A DNA stretch of 64,000 bases from Nocardioides aromaticivorans (GCF_013408525.1 NZ_JACBZM010000001.1:1612001-1676000), one strand, 5' to 3'; counted from the first letter of the stretch, positions 7,735 to 16,418 are shown. Notes: a model not told the origin generated them from the sequence alone. Translations and numbers: made by a program.

Positions 7735-9327
7735 TCAGCTCCTTCGGGGAGAGAAGTCGTGGGTGGTCCCGGGCTGTTCGGCAGCCCGGGCCTTGAGCGC
7801 GGGCTTCGAGACCCGCTCGGAGGGCGTGCGCGGGAAGTCGGCGACGAACTCGACGTACCGCGGCACCTTGAAGCGGGCGAGCTCTGCGCCGGCCCGCGTC
7901 ACGATGTCCTGGGCGGTGGCACGGTCGGCGCGGACGCCCTCCCTGAGCTGGAGGAACGCCTTGACCTCCTCACCCAGGACCTCGTCCGGCTCCGCGACGA
8001 CGGCCGCCGAGACGACCCGGTCGTCGCGCTCGAGCACGGCCTCGACCTCCGCGCAGGCGACGTTCTCGCCACCGCGGCGGACCATGTCCTTGATCCGGCC
8101 GACGATCTGGATGCCGCCGTCGGGCCGTCGTACGACGAGGTCACCGGTGTGCAGCCAGCCGTCGCGCAGCGTGCTCGCGGTGGCGTCGGGCCGGTGCCAG
8201 TAGCCGCTCATCATCGGCCGCCCGGAGATCACCAGCTCGCCGGGCTCACCGGCCGGCACCTCGCCGGCCGCCGGGTCGGCGGGGTCGACGACGCGCACCT
8301 GTTTGGTCGGCACCGGCCGGCCGAGGCTGCCGCTCCCGACCGAGGCGGTGTCCTCGAACGCGCTGTAGAGGTCGATCCCCGACTCGGTCATGCCGTAGAC
8401 CTCGCGCCAAGGCGCACCCCACCGCTCCTCGAGCTGGGCGTGCAGGGCGACCGGAATGGCCGAGCAGAAGACCGCCCGCAGGGCGTTGTCGCGGTCCTCG
8501 TCGGCCGGTGGCTGCTTGAACAGCAGGGTCGGCATCGAGCCGAGGACGTAGACGAAGGTGGCCCGGTGCCGTCGTACGTCGGCCATGAACGTCGACGCCG
8601 AGAATCGCGGCAGCACGACGAGCGGCGCAGCGACGGTGAGCGCCACGGCGGTGTTCCACTGGGGGTCCATGTAGGAGAACGGCTGCGCCGTCAGCAGCAC
8701 GTCGTCCCTGCCGAGCCCGGCCGTGCCGGAGCAGAGCCAGCCCAGCCGCACCCAGTAGTCGTGGGTCAGCATGCACGCCTTCGGGAAGCCCGTCGTGCCC
8801 GACGTGTACTGGAGGTTGGCCAGCGTGTCCGCGTCGACGACCCGGTCCGGCGCCGTCGCCGGGAAGGGCTCGGAGCCGTCCTCGGCGACGTCGAGCACGT
8901 CGACCTCCAGCCCCTCCGCACGGGCCACCTCGGCGACGAGGCCGACACGCTCGGCGTCGGTGAGGACGACGCGGGCGCCGGAGTCCCGCAGGACGAAGGC
9001 GAGGTCGGCGCGCTGGTACGAGCAGTTGACCGGTACGACGACCGCCCCCGCCTTGAGCGCCGCGAGCCAGCCGACCGGCCAGTGCACGACATTGGGCAGC
9101 ATGATCGCGACCCGGTCGCCGGGACGGACCCCGTCGACCTCGATCAGGCGGTGTGCGAGGCGCGACGTCCAGGCGTCGATCTCGGCGAAGGTCCACGACC
9201 AGTCGCCGAAGCGGAGGAACTCGCGCTCACCCGAGTCGGCCGCGCGCTGCGCCAACAGCCCGGTCAGGGTGGGGATGGTCGGGTCGGCCGCCATCGGGGC
9301 GGCGTCGACGAAGGGATGGAGGCTCAC
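7735..9327 (-). CDS. AMP-forming acyl-CoA ligase (530 aa)
   Basis: An ANL-superfamily adenylating enzyme. It has the P-loop-like YTSGTTGFPKA, a YGMTESG motif and WLHTGDL near the C-terminal domain, with a lysine-containing C-terminal region. The start is GTG at 9327, overlapping the upstream hydrolase stop (GTGA, 9324-9327), with AGGAGT upstream. Upstream in-frame codons belong to the antisense of the hydrolase. It would convert the acid product of the pathway to its CoA thioester. It resembles crotonobetaine/medium-chain ligases, but substrate preference cannot be read. Confidence 0.9.
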   Translation of the reverse strand: MSLHPFVDAAPMAADPTIPTLTGLLAQRAADSGEREFLRFGDWSWTFAEIDAWTSRLAHRLIEVDGVRPGDRVAIMLPNVVHWPVGWLAALKAGAVVVPVNCSYQRADLAFVLRDSGARVVLTDAERVGLVAEVARAEGLEVDVLDVAEDGSEPFPATAPDRVVDADTLANLQYTSGTTGFPKACMLTHDYWVRLGWLCSGTAGLGRDDVLLTAQPFSYMDPQWNTAVALTVAAPLVVLPRFSASTFMADVRRHRATFVYVLGSMPTLLFKQPPADEDRDNALRAVFCSAIPVALHAQLEERWGAPWREVYGMTESGIDLYSAFEDTASVGSGSLGRPVPTKQVRVVDPADPAAGEVPAGEPGELVISGRPMMSGYWHRPDATASTLRDGWLHTGDLVVRRPDGGIQIVGRIKDMVRRGGENVACAEVEAVLERDDRVVSAAVVAEPDEVLGEEVKAFLQLREGVRADRATAQDIVTRAGAELARFKVPRYVEFVADFPRTPSERVSKPALKARAAEQPGTTHDFSPRRS

Positions 9328-10109
9328 GGGTGACTCCTGTTCTCGAGCAGGCGGGTCGCCTCCCGGACGACCCAGGTCAACGTCGGGTCGGCGCTCTTCA
9401 TCCACTCCGGGTGCCACTGCACGCCGAGGACCGGGTGGCCGGGCACCTCGATCGCCTCGACGACGCCGTCGGAAGTGCGGCCGGTCACGACGACCCCCAC
9501 CCCGCAGCGGTCCACGGCCTGGTGGTGCCAGGAGTTCGTGACCACGTCGCCGTCGAAGAGTCCGGCGACGATGGACCCGGGCTCGAAGGAGACGAGGTGG
9601 TCGACGGTCCCGTCGGTGGGGGCCGTCTCCGCGGAGAGGTGGCTGATCGCGCCGGGCGGCAGGTCCGCGACGAGCGTGCCGCCGAGCGCGACGTTGAGCA
9701 CCTGCAGGCCGCGGCAGACGCCCAGCACCGGGATCCCCCGGTCGAGGGCCGCCCGGACCACAGCGATCTCATAGTCGTCGCGCTCGCGGTCGTGGACCAT
9801 CGGGTTGGTCCGCGGGTCGATGCCGCGGACCACCGACGTGTCGCCACCCCAGCAGGCCGGATGCATGTCCTGGCCCCCGGTGACGACCACACCCGTCAGC
9901 CAGTCGCACACGGCCTCGGGGTCGGTGTCGTAGGACAGGTGCACCGGCAGCCCGCCGGCCTCGGCGATCCGCGTCGCGAAGTCCGACATCGCGGTGTCGA
10001 TGCACCGGTCGCCGTACCTCTCGTCGGAGCCCTCGATCAGGGAGAGGCGGAAGCGGCGTCCGGTGATGCCGATCAACGGCCGCCGTGCGGCCTCGCTGCG
10101 CGCGCTCAC
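9324..10109 (-). CDS. Gamma-glutamyl-gamma-aminobutyrate hydrolase-like peptidase C26 (261 aa)
   Basis: A class I glutamine amidotransferase fold acting as a hydrolase (PuuD family). The nucleophile is Cys132 in GVCRGLQ, and the His233/Glu235 pair is in QWHPEW; the triad is complete. A VVTGGQDMHP segment (75-84) is typical of the family. The start is GTG at 10109, overlapping the ligase stop (GTGA). It lies between the GS-like ligase and the acyl-CoA ligase. It should remove the gamma-glutamyl group after the amine carbon has been oxidised. Confidence 0.9.
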   Translation of the reverse strand: MSARSEAARRPLIGITGRRFRLSLIEGSDERYGDRCIDTAMSDFATRIAEAGGLPVHLSYDTDPEAVCDWLTGVVVTGGQDMHPACWGGDTSVVRGIDPRTNPMVHDRERDDYEIAVVRAALDRGIPVLGVCRGLQVLNVALGGTLVADLPPGAISHLSAETAPTDGTVDHLVSFEPGSIVAGLFDGDVVTNSWHHQAVDRCGVGVVVTGRTSDGVVEAIEVPGHPVLGVQWHPEWMKSADPTLTWVVREATRLLENRSHP

Positions 10110-11461
10110 GGGAACTCGAAGTAGCGCCGGGACTCCCACGCGGAGAGCTCTGCTAACGGGTCGCCGCCCTTGGTGTGGAACTCCATCCACTCCCAGCGAC
10201 GCGACGCGACCCAGAAGTCGACGAACTCGTCGCCGAGGTACTCCCGCAGCAACGGGTCGGCGGCGAGCGCGGCACCGGCCTTCGACATGGTGTCGGGGAT
10301 CCGTTCCACGCCCGAGCTGTCGGGCAGGGCCCAGGCCATGTCCGTGACCTGCGCCGGCGGCTCGATCTGCTTCTCGATCCCGGCGAGGACGCCGGCCAGC
10401 ACGACGGCGATCGCGAAGTAGGGGTTCACGTCGGCGCCGGGCAGCCGGTACTCCAGCCTCGAATACTTGGGGTGGCCCGTGATCGCACGGACCGCGGCGG
10501 TCTTGTTGTTGACGCCCCAGCTGATCGTGGTCGGCGGACCGGTGAGGTCGACGAGCCGGCGGTACGACGTGATCTGCGGCATCACGATCGAGGTCGCGCC
10601 CGCCATCGTGGCGAGCAGGCCGCCGACAGCGTGGCCCATCACCTCGGAGAGGCCGTCCTCGGCGAAGAACTGGTTCACCCCGTCGCTCTGGAGGGAGATG
10701 TTGATGTGCGCGCCCTGACCGAAGCCGGCGGTGGGCTTGGCCATGAACGAGACCGTGTGACCGAGCTCGTGCGCGACCTCGCGCATCACCTGCCGGGTGC
10801 GCGCCCAGCTGTCCCCGAGCCGGACCGGGTCGGTCGGCGCGATGTTGAGCTCGGTCTGGCCGGGCGCCGCCTCGTCGGTCCACGCCTCCCAGCCGATGCC
10901 CACCTCGTCGAGACGGTCGACCACGGCCTCCATGTAGGAGACCCAGTCGCTGGACCTGGCCAGGTGGTACGTCGCCCCGGTGCTGCCGCCCAGCGGAGTG
11001 AGGTCGCGGTAGCCCCGCGCGCGGGCCTCCTGGACGGACTCCTCGAAGAGGGTCGCCTCGATCTCGACAGCGGCGGTGGCGGTGTAGCCATGGCCGGCGA
11101 GTCGGGCCACGAGCCCCTTGACGAGGTTGCGCGGGCAGATCGGGACCGGCCTGCCATCCTTGAGCCAGTAGTCGCCGATCACCGAGTCCAGGCCCGGCTT
11201 CCACTCGACGAGAGTGGTCAGGTCCGGGACCATCGCGATGTCGTAGAGGTTGCCGCGCCACTCGGGGAAGGCGTCGCCGAAGACGATCTCGTTGCCGAGG
11301 TCGATCGCGAACAGGATGTCGGCGAATGCGAAGCCGCTCTCCTTGCCGGCCTCGAACTTCGCCGGCGACACGTTCTTGCCGAGCAGGCTGCCCTCGTGGT
11401 TCGTCGCCTCGAGGCGGACGGCCTTGCGGACGGTGGTGCCGGTGGTGGCGGTCTCAGACAT
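10106..11461 (-). CDS. Glutamine-synthetase-like gamma-glutamyl amine ligase, PuuA type (451 aa)
   Basis: A complete GS-fold protein. Acidic metal-binding segments are present (VEIEATLFEE; PGQTELNIAP), as is a glutamate-binding loop (GQGAHINISL), where true GS has GSGMHVHQS. The NKTAAVR and SRLEYRLPGAD motifs and NPYFAIAVVLAG near the C-terminus also fit. It is shorter than GlnA and lies away from nitrogen-assimilation genes but next to PuuD-, PuuC- and PuuB-like genes. This argues for ATP-dependent glutamylation of an amine rather than ammonia. It overlaps the SCP2-like gene by 8 bases at its start and the hydrolase by 4 bases at its end. Confidence 0.88.
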   Translation of the reverse strand: MSETATTGTTVRKAVRLEATNHEGSLLGKNVSPAKFEAGKESGFAFADILFAIDLGNEIVFGDAFPEWRGNLYDIAMVPDLTTLVEWKPGLDSVIGDYWLKDGRPVPICPRNLVKGLVARLAGHGYTATAAVEIEATLFEESVQEARARGYRDLTPLGGSTGATYHLARSSDWVSYMEAVVDRLDEVGIGWEAWTDEAAPGQTELNIAPTDPVRLGDSWARTRQVMREVAHELGHTVSFMAKPTAGFGQGAHINISLQSDGVNQFFAEDGLSEVMGHAVGGLLATMAGATSIVMPQITSYRRLVDLTGPPTTISWGVNNKTAAVRAITGHPKYSRLEYRLPGADVNPYFAIAVVLAGVLAGIEKQIEPPAQVTDMAWALPDSSGVERIPDTMSKAGAALAADPLLREYLGDEFVDFWVASRRWEWMEFHTKGGDPLAELSAWESRRYFEFP

Positions 11462-12110
11462 CGAAGCGGACCTTCCAGGAGGCAGCCGTCATCACGGACA
11501 GCTGCGAGAGGGTGCCCTGGATCCGCACGCCGGCGGCCAGGGAGACGAGGAGGTCGTCGGCGCCGCTGAAGATGCCGGCGAGGAGGTCGGCGGGGCCGGC
11601 GATCCCGTAGGTCGTCGTACCCTCACCGAAGCGGTCGTGCTCGGAGCCGTCCGGGCCGACCGCCTCGACCACCAGGACGTCCGGTATGCCCGGGATCTCG
11701 CGGGTGGCCGCCCAGAAGCGGCGCGCGGCCTCGCGCCAGTGCGGGACCGGCGGGGTCAGTGCCTGCAATGCTGCGGCCGCCAGGACGCCGTCGCCCTCAG
11801 GCTCCTGCGTGAGCGCGAAGCGCGCGTTCAGGTCGACCACGACGGTCGCGCCGGGCTCCGGCTGCGCGCCGGACGCCACGTCGATCGTCCCGCCGCTGAA
11901 GGCGATGGTCGCGACCTGCGGGGTGTCGTGGGAACGGACCACCACGGTCCCGACGGTCGTCTCGAGCACCTCCTGGGCATGACCGGAGTGCAGTGCCTGC
12001 TGCAGGGTCCGTCCGACCAGGCGCGCCAGCGGAGTGGCGTCGTCCTCGCTCACGACCCGCACCACCCCCGGTCGCGTCGGTGGCGCGGTGATCGTCGTGG
12101 TTGCTGCCAT
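11454..12110 (-). CDS. SCP2-like/unknown protein heading the amine operon (218 aa)
   Basis: No enzyme motif is visible. The C-terminal third (GPADLLAGIFSGADDLLVSL, then GVRIQGTLSQLSV) reads like the helix-strand pattern of SCP2 sterol-carrier domains. The first half (VATIAFSGG, then ATVVVDLNARFAL) may be a second, diverged copy. The ATG has GAGAGGAC upstream. It is the first gene of the seven-gene operon and overlaps the GS-like ligase by 8 bases. A hydrophobic ligand or acyl-CoA binding role is an inference; assignment to SCP2 is tentative. Confidence 0.7.
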   Translation of the reverse strand: MAATTTITAPPTRPGVVRVVSEDDATPLARLVGRTLQQALHSGHAQEVLETTVGTVVVRSHDTPQVATIAFSGGTIDVASGAQPEPGATVVVDLNARFALTQEPEGDGVLAAAALQALTPPVPHWREAARRFWAATREIPGIPDVLVVEAVGPDGSEHDRFGEGTTTYGIAGPADLLAGIFSGADDLLVSLAAGVRIQGTLSQLSVMTAASWKVRFDV

Positions 12111-12145
12111 GCGCTCGGTCCTCTCAAGATCGCTCAGTCAGTGTC

Positions 12146-12161
12146 TTAGTCACACGACTAA
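12146..12161. promoter_or_regulatory. Palindromic operator TTAGTC-N4-GACTAA upstream of the amine operon
   Basis: TTAGTC (12146-12151) and GACTAA (12156-12161) form a perfect 6-base inverted repeat around ACAC. It lies 36 bases upstream of the first start codon (12110) of the minus-strand operon. The TTAGTCA half-site also occurs at 3572-3578 and, inverted, at 12325-12331. Confidence 0.6.
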
Positions 12162-12302
12162 AATGCTTGACCATGATGGTGAGGGGGATCACGGTGCGCT
12201 GTCAACCACCTCGCGCAAATCGATCTCGACGGAACACCCCCGGCGCCGCCCCGGCAGCGGATCCCAGATCGGCCTTGACGAAAGGTGATGCGTGACACAC
12301 AC

Positions 12303-12331
12303 TTAGGCACCTGACCTAAACAGATGACTAA
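12303..12331. promoter_or_regulatory. Palindrome TTAGG-N7-CCTAA and TGACTAA box upstream of the BVMO operon
   Basis: TTAGG (12303-12307) and CCTAA (12315-12319) make a 17-base palindrome. TGACTAA, the complement of TTAGTCA, follows at 12325-12331. Both lie 42-70 bases upstream of the plus-strand monooxygenase start at 12373. The placement mirrors the site at 12146 on the other arm of this divergent promoter. The rest of 12111-12372 holds nothing else I can identify. Confidence 0.5.
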
Positions 12332-12372
12332 GACTGATCTCAGGACAGTCACGCACAAGGAGGACGCGCACC

Positions 12373-13899
12373 ATGACCCAGCCCAGCCACCCGACCGAGA
12401 CGGCCGACATCGTCGTCATCGGCGCCGGCCTCTCGGGCATCGGCGCCACGAAGTACCTGATGGACGACTTCCCGGACAAGAAGGTCCTCCTGCTCGAGGG
12501 CCGCGACGCGGTCGGCGGGACCTGGGACCTCTTCCGCTACCCCGGCATCCGCTCCGACGACTCGGTGCACACCTACGGCTACGAGTTCAAGCCGTGGCTG
12601 CACGAGGAGGCGATCGCCGGGGGCGACCTGATCCGCGGCTACATGGAGGAGACCATCGCCGAGTTCGGGATGGACGAGATCCTCCGCCTACGGCACCGCG
12701 TCACCGCTGCCGACTGGTCCAGCGAGGACGCGCAGTGGACGCTGCACGTGACGGTGACCGACGAGGCCGGCAACGAGTCGCACAAGATCGTCCAGGCCGG
12801 CTTCGTCTTCAGCGGCACCGGCTACTACAAGTACGACGAGGGCTTCGAGCCCCGCTTCGAGGGTCGCGAGGACTTCCAGGGCGACATCCTGCACCCGCAG
12901 CACTGGCCCGCGGACTACGACCACAGTGGCAAGCGTGTGGTGATCATCGGCAGCGGCGCGACCGCCGTCACGATGCTCCCGGCGATGCTGAACGGCGAGG
13001 GCGCGGCGGCCCACGTGACCATGCTCCAGCGCACCCCGAGCTATGTCGCGTCGATGCCCCGGGTGGACAAGATCGCCCAGTTCCTGTTGAAGGTCTTCGG
13101 CAAGAAGCTCGGCTACCGCCTCACCCGGATCAAGAACATCTGGCGCGACCACTTGCTCGTGACGGTTCTCGTCAAGTTCCCCAACTTCGGGCGCAAGCTC
13201 CTGCGCAGCATGACCGTCAAGGAGCTCCCCGCCGGGTTCGACGTAGACACACACTTCGCGCCGCCGTACAGCCCCTGGGACCAGCGGCTGTGCGCCACCC
13301 CGGACGGCGACTTCTTCGAGGCGATCCGCAACGGCAACGCCGACGTCGCCACCGACCAGATCGAGCGGTTCACCGAGAAGGGCATCCTCCTCACCTCCGG
13401 GAAGGTTCTCGAGGCCGACGTGATCGTCACCGCGACCGGCCTGGTCATGCAGATGCTCGGCGGCATCAAGCCGACCGTCGACGGCACCCCTGTGGACGTC
13501 GCCGACACGGTGCTCTACCACGGTGCCCTCATGTCCGGAGTGCCGAACTGGGCGATGATGCTCGGCTTCACCAAGGCGACCTGGACCCTGCGCATCCGCA
13601 ATGTCACGCGCCTCGTCGCCGACGTGATCCGCGAGATGGACCGCAAGGGGTACGACACCGCACTCCCCGTCCCGCCGGAGGGGATGGCCACCCAGAGCCT
13701 CTTCGACCTCTCGGCGGGTTACATGCAGCGCGCCCAGTCGGAGCTGCCGCGCCAGGGTGCGGGCAAGCCATGGCGGATGCACACGACCTTCGTGCGGGAC
13801 AACCGGCTCTTCAAGGGGCGCCTGATCCACCGCGACCTGCAGTTCTCGAAGCGCGCCGTCGAGGCGCCGCACCTGGTCAGCGTCGAGGCCGCGTCATGA
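12373..13899 (+). CDS. Baeyer-Villiger monooxygenase, EthA-like (508 aa)
   Basis: A class B flavoprotein monooxygenase with an FAD GAGLSG motif (17-22), the BVMO/FMO signature FQGDILHPQHWP (168-179) and a second, NADPH-binding GSGATA motif (193-198). Stretches such as RYPGIRSDD and SPWDQRLC match my memory of mycobacterial EthA. AAGGAGG precedes the ATG. EthA-type enzymes insert oxygen next to a ketone carbonyl. The next gene, overlapping by four bases, is an esterase that could open the resulting ester or lactone, and the third gene is an amine oxidase that could supply the ketone. Confidence 0.9.
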   Translation: MTQPSHPTETADIVVIGAGLSGIGATKYLMDDFPDKKVLLLEGRDAVGGTWDLFRYPGIRSDDSVHTYGYEFKPWLHEEAIAGGDLIRGYMEETIAEFGMDEILRLRHRVTAADWSSEDAQWTLHVTVTDEAGNESHKIVQAGFVFSGTGYYKYDEGFEPRFEGREDFQGDILHPQHWPADYDHSGKRVVIIGSGATAVTMLPAMLNGEGAAAHVTMLQRTPSYVASMPRVDKIAQFLLKVFGKKLGYRLTRIKNIWRDHLLVTVLVKFPNFGRKLLRSMTVKELPAGFDVDTHFAPPYSPWDQRLCATPDGDFFEAIRNGNADVATDQIERFTEKGILLTSGKVLEADVIVTATGLVMQMLGGIKPTVDGTPVDVADTVLYHGALMSGVPNWAMMLGFTKATWTLRIRNVTRLVADVIREMDRKGYDTALPVPPEGMATQSLFDLSAGYMQRAQSELPRQGAGKPWRMHTTFVRDNRLFKGRLIHRDLQFSKRAVEAPHLVSVEAAS

Positions 13900-14966
13900 G
13901 CACCCCGCCGAGCACGCAGCACTTCACGGTGGCGCAGCGCCTGCAGCGCACTCTGCTCGTCTTCCTCAGCCGTCTGCCGGCCTCGCTCCAGCGCCTGCTG
14001 GCCCGGCCGGCGACCAACACGGCCGGCGACACCATGGCACCCGATGTCGCGCTGCTGATGAAGCTCGGGGAGTCCGGTCCGGACTACAGCGACCTGCCGC
14101 CCGTCGAGGCACGGGCGACGACTGAGCGGGACCTGCTCCTGTTCGCCTCGCGGATCGCTCCGTGCGCGATCGAGGAGGAGATCGCGATCGGCGACGGCCT
14201 GCTGGCGACGCGCTACAGCAACGGCACCCCCGAGCGCGGCCTCGTCCTCTTCTTCCACGGCGGCGGGTTCGTCATCGGCAGCCGGGCGAGCTACACCGCA
14301 CCCGTGCGCATGCTCGCCCACGGCACCGGCGCCGACGTCGTGTCCGTGGAGTACCGGCTCGCGCCCGAGCACCCCTTCCCTGCCGCGCAGGACGACGCCC
14401 TCGCCGCCTGGCGGTATGTCGTCGAGCACGCCGCGTCGTGGGGCGTGGACCCGCACCGGGTCGTCGTCGCGGGCGAGAGCGCCGGCGGCAACATCGCCGC
14501 CGTCCTGTGCCAGCAGGTGCGAGGAGAGGCCGTGCAGCCGATGCTGCAGGTCCTCATCCAGCCGGTGACGGACCTCGTCGACCACCGGCCCTCGCAGGAC
14601 GAGTTCGCCGCCTCCCCGGCCCTGTCGGCCAAGCAGGTCGCGTGGTTCGTCGAGAACTACCTCCCTGCCGGGACCGACGTCGCGGACCCGCGGGTGTCCC
14701 CCTACCGGGCGTCCTCCCTCGAGGGGCTGGCTCCTGCGATCGTCAACCTCGCCGGCTTCGACCCGCTCCATGACGACGGGCTGGCCTACGCGACGGCCCT
14801 CCTCGAGGCCGGCGTCCCGGCGCAGGTGGACCGCGAGGCGGGCCTGGTCCACGGCTACCTCTCCTACACCGCGGTCAGCCCGAGCTGCCGGAAGGCGACC
14901 GAGCGCCTCGTCGCCTCGATCTCCGGAGCGCTGGACCGCACCCCCACCATCACGAAGGCGAGCTGA
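13896..14966 (+). CDS. HSL-family alpha/beta hydrolase (356 aa)
   Basis: A hormone-sensitive-lipase-type esterase. The oxyanion motif HGGG is at residues 121-124, the nucleophile is Ser195 in GESAGG, the acid is Asp289 in FDPLHDDG and the base is His319 in LVHGYL. A basic, partly hydrophobic N-terminal 40 residues precede the domain. The ATG overlaps the BVMO stop (ATGA, 13896-13899). Coupling to a BVMO strongly suggests that it hydrolyses the ester or lactone product. Confidence 0.9.
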   Translation: MSTPPSTQHFTVAQRLQRTLLVFLSRLPASLQRLLARPATNTAGDTMAPDVALLMKLGESGPDYSDLPPVEARATTERDLLLFASRIAPCAIEEEIAIGDGLLATRYSNGTPERGLVLFFHGGGFVIGSRASYTAPVRMLAHGTGADVVSVEYRLAPEHPFPAAQDDALAAWRYVVEHAASWGVDPHRVVVAGESAGGNIAAVLCQQVRGEAVQPMLQVLIQPVTDLVDHRPSQDEFAASPALSAKQVAWFVENYLPAGTDVADPRVSPYRASSLEGLAPAIVNLAGFDPLHDDGLAYATALLEAGVPAQVDREAGLVHGYLSYTAVSPSCRKATERLVASISGALDRTPTITKAS

Positions 14967-14971
14967 GCAGC

Positions 14972-16348
14972 ATGGCCACGACACGCAAGGACACGACCCC
15001 GGACAGGGTCCGCGAGGAGACCCACGAGGTCGTCGTCATCGGCGCCGGCATGGCCGGGCTGATGGCCGCGACCACGCTGGCCGACCGTGACGTCGTAGTC
15101 CTGGAGGCGAGCGACCGGGCCGGCGGCCGCGTCGACACCGTCCGCAAGGGCGACTACTGGATCAACGTGGGCACCCAGTTCACCGAGGGCACGGGACCGC
15201 TCATCGACGCGCTCCACCGGCACCGGGTCCACCTCGGGACCCTCGAGGGCAAGTCGGTCGCCCTGTCGCTGGGCGGCAAGCAGGTCGACACCTCCAACCC
15301 GTTCGCGCTGATGTTCCGCTCGAAGATGACCTGGGGCGACCGCCTCGGCCTCGCGGCCGTCGGCACCCGCATCCTCGCCAACGTGCCCTTCCTCGAGATG
15401 AGCCCGGACAACCGGTGGGCCAACCGGGTCCGGGCCAAGCTCGACAACCGGCGTGCCGACTTCGTGCTGCGCGGTGTGAGGTCCGAACTCGCCCGCGAGA
15501 TGGTGCGGTCCTGGTCGGGCCAGTGGATGGGCTGCGAGCCCGAGGAGACCGCCGCCACCCAGTTCGTCTTCTCGATGGGCATCCTGCTCACCGACCCCGA
15601 GAAGGTCGACAACCTCACCCTCCCCGAGGGCGGCAACCAGACCCTGACCGACATCCTCGCGGCCGACCTCGGAGACCGGGTCCGGCTCGGCTCGCCGGTG
15701 CACACGGTCGAGTGGACCGAGGACGGCGTCGTCGTGGACTACGAGGACGCCGCCGGACCGGCGCGGATCCGCGCCCGGCGGGCGATCGTCGCCGTCCCCG
15801 CGGACATCGCCGTGAAGATCATGCCCGGCCTCCCCCCGGACCACCGGACGGCCTTCGAGGCCATCCACTACGGGCGGTACGTCGTGGTGGGCTTCTTCAC
15901 CCACGAGGAGGGCCCGCAGCGGTGGGACGACTTCCTCGCCGTCTCGACGCCCGGGCTCTCCTTCCAGGCGGTCTTCAACCACGCCGCCGCTCTGCGCCGG
16001 GGCGTGCGCAAGCCCGGGGGCGCGCTGGCCTGCTTCGCCGGCGGCGCCGAGGCCGACCGGCTCTTCGAGCTCGGCGACGAGGAGATCGTCGCGCGGTTCA
16101 CCGCCGACCTGCTGCGCCTCTACCCCGAGCTCGAGGGCAAGGTGGAGCCGGGCATCCTGCGGCGCCACCCGCGCGTCGTACCGTTCTGGGCGCCGGGGGG
16201 CCGGGCCACGCTGGCCACCCTGCGCGAGCCGCTCGGCCCGGTGCACCTGGCGGGCGACTACCTTCTCGACATGCCCTCGCTGGCCGACGCCGCGGCCTCG
16301 GGCCAGCAGGCAGCGGAGCGGGTGCTGGCGAGCCTCGGCGCGCGCTGA
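14972..16348 (+). CDS. Flavin-containing amine oxidoreductase (458 aa)
   Basis: The FAD motif VVIGAGMAG (residues 21-29) is followed by the GGR motif of the amine oxidase/phytoene desaturase superfamily. The C-terminal HLAGDYLLDMPSLADAAASG segment contacts FAD in this fold. The usual aromatic cage residues near the C-terminus of monoamine oxidases are not obvious, so desaturase-like activity is possible. It begins 5 bases after the esterase and ends the three-gene BVMO operon. In context it may convert an amine to an imine or ketone that feeds the BVMO. Confidence 0.8.
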   Translation: MATTRKDTTPDRVREETHEVVVIGAGMAGLMAATTLADRDVVVLEASDRAGGRVDTVRKGDYWINVGTQFTEGTGPLIDALHRHRVHLGTLEGKSVALSLGGKQVDTSNPFALMFRSKMTWGDRLGLAAVGTRILANVPFLEMSPDNRWANRVRAKLDNRRADFVLRGVRSELAREMVRSWSGQWMGCEPEETAATQFVFSMGILLTDPEKVDNLTLPEGGNQTLTDILAADLGDRVRLGSPVHTVEWTEDGVVVDYEDAAGPARIRARRAIVAVPADIAVKIMPGLPPDHRTAFEAIHYGRYVVVGFFTHEEGPQRWDDFLAVSTPGLSFQAVFNHAAALRRGVRKPGGALACFAGGAEADRLFELGDEEIVARFTADLLRLYPELEGKVEPGILRRHPRVVPFWAPGGRATLATLREPLGPVHLAGDYLLDMPSLADAAASGQQAAERVLASLGAR

Positions 16349-16360
16349 GCGGGGATCGGT

Positions 16361-16397
16361 TTCCGTACGCCGGGTCGGGTACCGCCGGCGTACGGAA
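16361..16397. terminator. Perfect 13-bp inverted repeat between the amine oxidase and hemerythrin genes
   Basis: The arms TTCCGTACGCCGG (16361-16373) and CCGGCGTACGGAA (16385-16397) are perfect complements around an 11-base loop. There is no T-tract. It starts 12 bases after the BVMO operon stop and ends 21 bases before the hemerythrin ATG. It could be a terminator, a 5' leader hairpin or a protein-binding palindrome. Confidence 0.6.
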
Positions 16398-16418
16398 CCC
16401 GCACCCCTGGAGGTGGAG

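Noticed and set aside
4929..7796. A 955-codon plus-strand open frame opposite the aldehyde dehydrogenase, alcohol dehydrogenase and hydratase genes.
   Set aside because: It is antisense to three well-supported genes. Its protein is low-complexity, rich in Arg/Ser/Ala, and it has no domains; long spurious frames are normal at this G+C.
4409..12110. A plain putrescine (Puu) pathway.
   Set aside because: The acyl-CoA ligase, enoyl-CoA hydratase and alcohol dehydrogenase in the same operon are not needed for putrescine; a different amine is more likely.
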